The translations under genes and the position numbers were made by a program. A DNA stretch of 64,000 nt. It comes from Desulfoprunum benzoelyticum (GTDB taxonomy: Bacteria; Desulfobacterota; Desulfobulbia; Desulfobulbales; Desulfocapsaceae). The DNA is taken from positions 1 to 64,000 of the forward strand of contig NZ_JACHEO010000016.1 of the NCBI RefSeq assembly GCF_014201505.1, written 5' to 3'. A model generated the notes under the pieces. The model worked only from the letters and a program-made list of their open reading frames with translations, made no database searches and was not told the origin of the DNA. Positions within the stretch are counted from its first letter, which is position 1. Each line of letters opens with the position of its first letter. Below are positions 63,488 through 64,000 of this stretch, piece after piece.

Positions 63488-64000
63488 TACAGACTTGCCT
63501 GCCCCTTCTCGAAGCTCTTGTTCTTCTCTTCGATGACCTTGATCAGCCCGGCAAACTTATCCGTGCGCAGGATCGACTTGAACTGTTCCCGGTAGTTGCC
63601 GACCAGGCTCACCCCCTCGATATTGATGTCGTAAACCATCCATCTGCTGTCGGTCAGATTGAGGATATAGTGGACCGGAACCTTGACTCCCTGATTGTCA
63701 ATGGTAGTCGAGACCTGGGCCCTTTTCCCCTTCACCCGCTCTTCCTGAAAATCGATCTGCTGGCCCGAGTAGCTTTCCAGTTTTCCAACATAGATATTTT
63801 CCAGGAGCTTGATCATCTGGCGAGTGAAATATTCCCGTTCTTCGGCCGAAATATCCTGCCATGTCCGGCCGAGGATTCGCTTCGACATCTCTTCAAAATC
63901 AAAGCCGACCTTGATCGCCTTCATGATCTTCGCTCGTCGTTCATCACGATGGGCATCCCCCTTCAGACGTTCATCGGCCAGAAGATCGGTCAGTGACTTG
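63487..64000 (-). CDS. mlaC: MlaC/Ttg2D-like phospholipid-binding protein (partial)
   Basis: The frame runs past the end of the window, so only the C-terminal 170 or so residues are seen. It has ILGRTWQDISAEEREYFTRQ, LLENIYVGKLESYSGQ and SRWMVYDINIEGVSLVGNYR, typical of the periplasmic MlaC component that carries phospholipids between the membranes. An internal ATG at 63924 is not the true start, because the conserved sequence continues upstream of it. Confidence 0.87.
   Translation of the reverse strand, partial: KSLTDLLADERLKGDAHRDERRAKIMKAIKVGFDFEEMSKRILGRTWQDISAEEREYFTRQMIKLLENIYVGKLESYSGQQIDFQEERVKGKRAQVSTTIDNQGVKVPVHYILNLTDSRWMVYDINIEGVSLVGNYREQFKSILRTDKFAGLIKVIEEKNKSFEKGQASL

Overview
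The window looks like a contiguous chromosomal segment of a GC-rich Gram-negative bacterium, most likely a member of the Desulfobacterota (former Deltaproteobacteria). This is an inference. It rests on desulfoferrodoxin and rubredoxin beside ferritin, a long-form LeuA, a PxxKW-type cysteine-rich protein, an MglA-like GTPase with a roadblock partner, a ferredoxin-fused EtfA, and a probable selenoprotein. No rRNA, tRNA, CRISPR array or intact insertion sequence was seen.

Layout. 1-1.5 kb: decayed remnants of a modification-methylase/helicase locus. 1.5-3.8 kb (minus): a metallophosphoesterase lipoprotein and a U32 peptidase. 3.9-10.2 kb (plus): mnmA, mtaB, cinA, recA and an FAD oxidoreductase. 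10.2-19.5 kb: an oxygen and redox block, with rubredoxin, a UGA-containing ArsC-like selenoprotein gene, ferritin, an A2-type cytochrome c oxidase operon with CtaB, SCO and a DOMON protein, desulfoferrodoxin, a DGC-type zinc-binding protein and a ZIP transporter. 19.7-23.8 kb: fumC and a large three-part glycosyltransferase fusion. 24.0-31.4 kb (plus): a TetR-controlled SulP transporter operon with a cytidylate-kinase-like/BON-like/receiver fusion, a sensor kinase, two stand-alone receivers and a degenerate kinase. 31.4-37.2 kb: a UDP-glucuronate decarboxylase, leuA behind a leader-peptide attenuator, and divergent ilvB-ilvH. 37.3-41.8 kb: psd, asd, rsmD, coaD and a Rieske/cytochrome b pair. 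41.9-45.3 kb (minus): roadblock protein, MglA-like GTPase and a long acidic repeat protein. 45.9-52.2 kb: tatD, a YggS-type protein, ugd, a PxxKW protein, pilC, ihfA and a ParB-like protein. 52.2-54.5 kb (minus): rpiB, nrdR and ribD. 54.5-64.0 kb (minus): mlaC, a cNMP-binding protein, yceD-rpmF-plsX-fabH, then acyl-CoA dehydrogenase-etfB-etfA, then fabG-acpP-fabF.

How the genes work together. The redox block pairs superoxide reductase, rubredoxin, ferritin and a terminal oxidase, which is consistent with an anaerobe that protects itself from, or briefly respires, oxygen. The SulP operon combines transport with phosphotransfer proteins that carry no DNA-binding output, so signalling probably acts on the transporter or on proteins. 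The lipid operon contains an electron-transfer module resembling bifurcating acyl-CoA dehydrogenase complexes where fabD and an enoyl reductase would often lie. The most unusual items are the unrecognised UGA-decoding gene, the SulP signalling operon, the MglA/roadblock/acidic-repeat-protein operon and the Etf-containing fatty acid operon.
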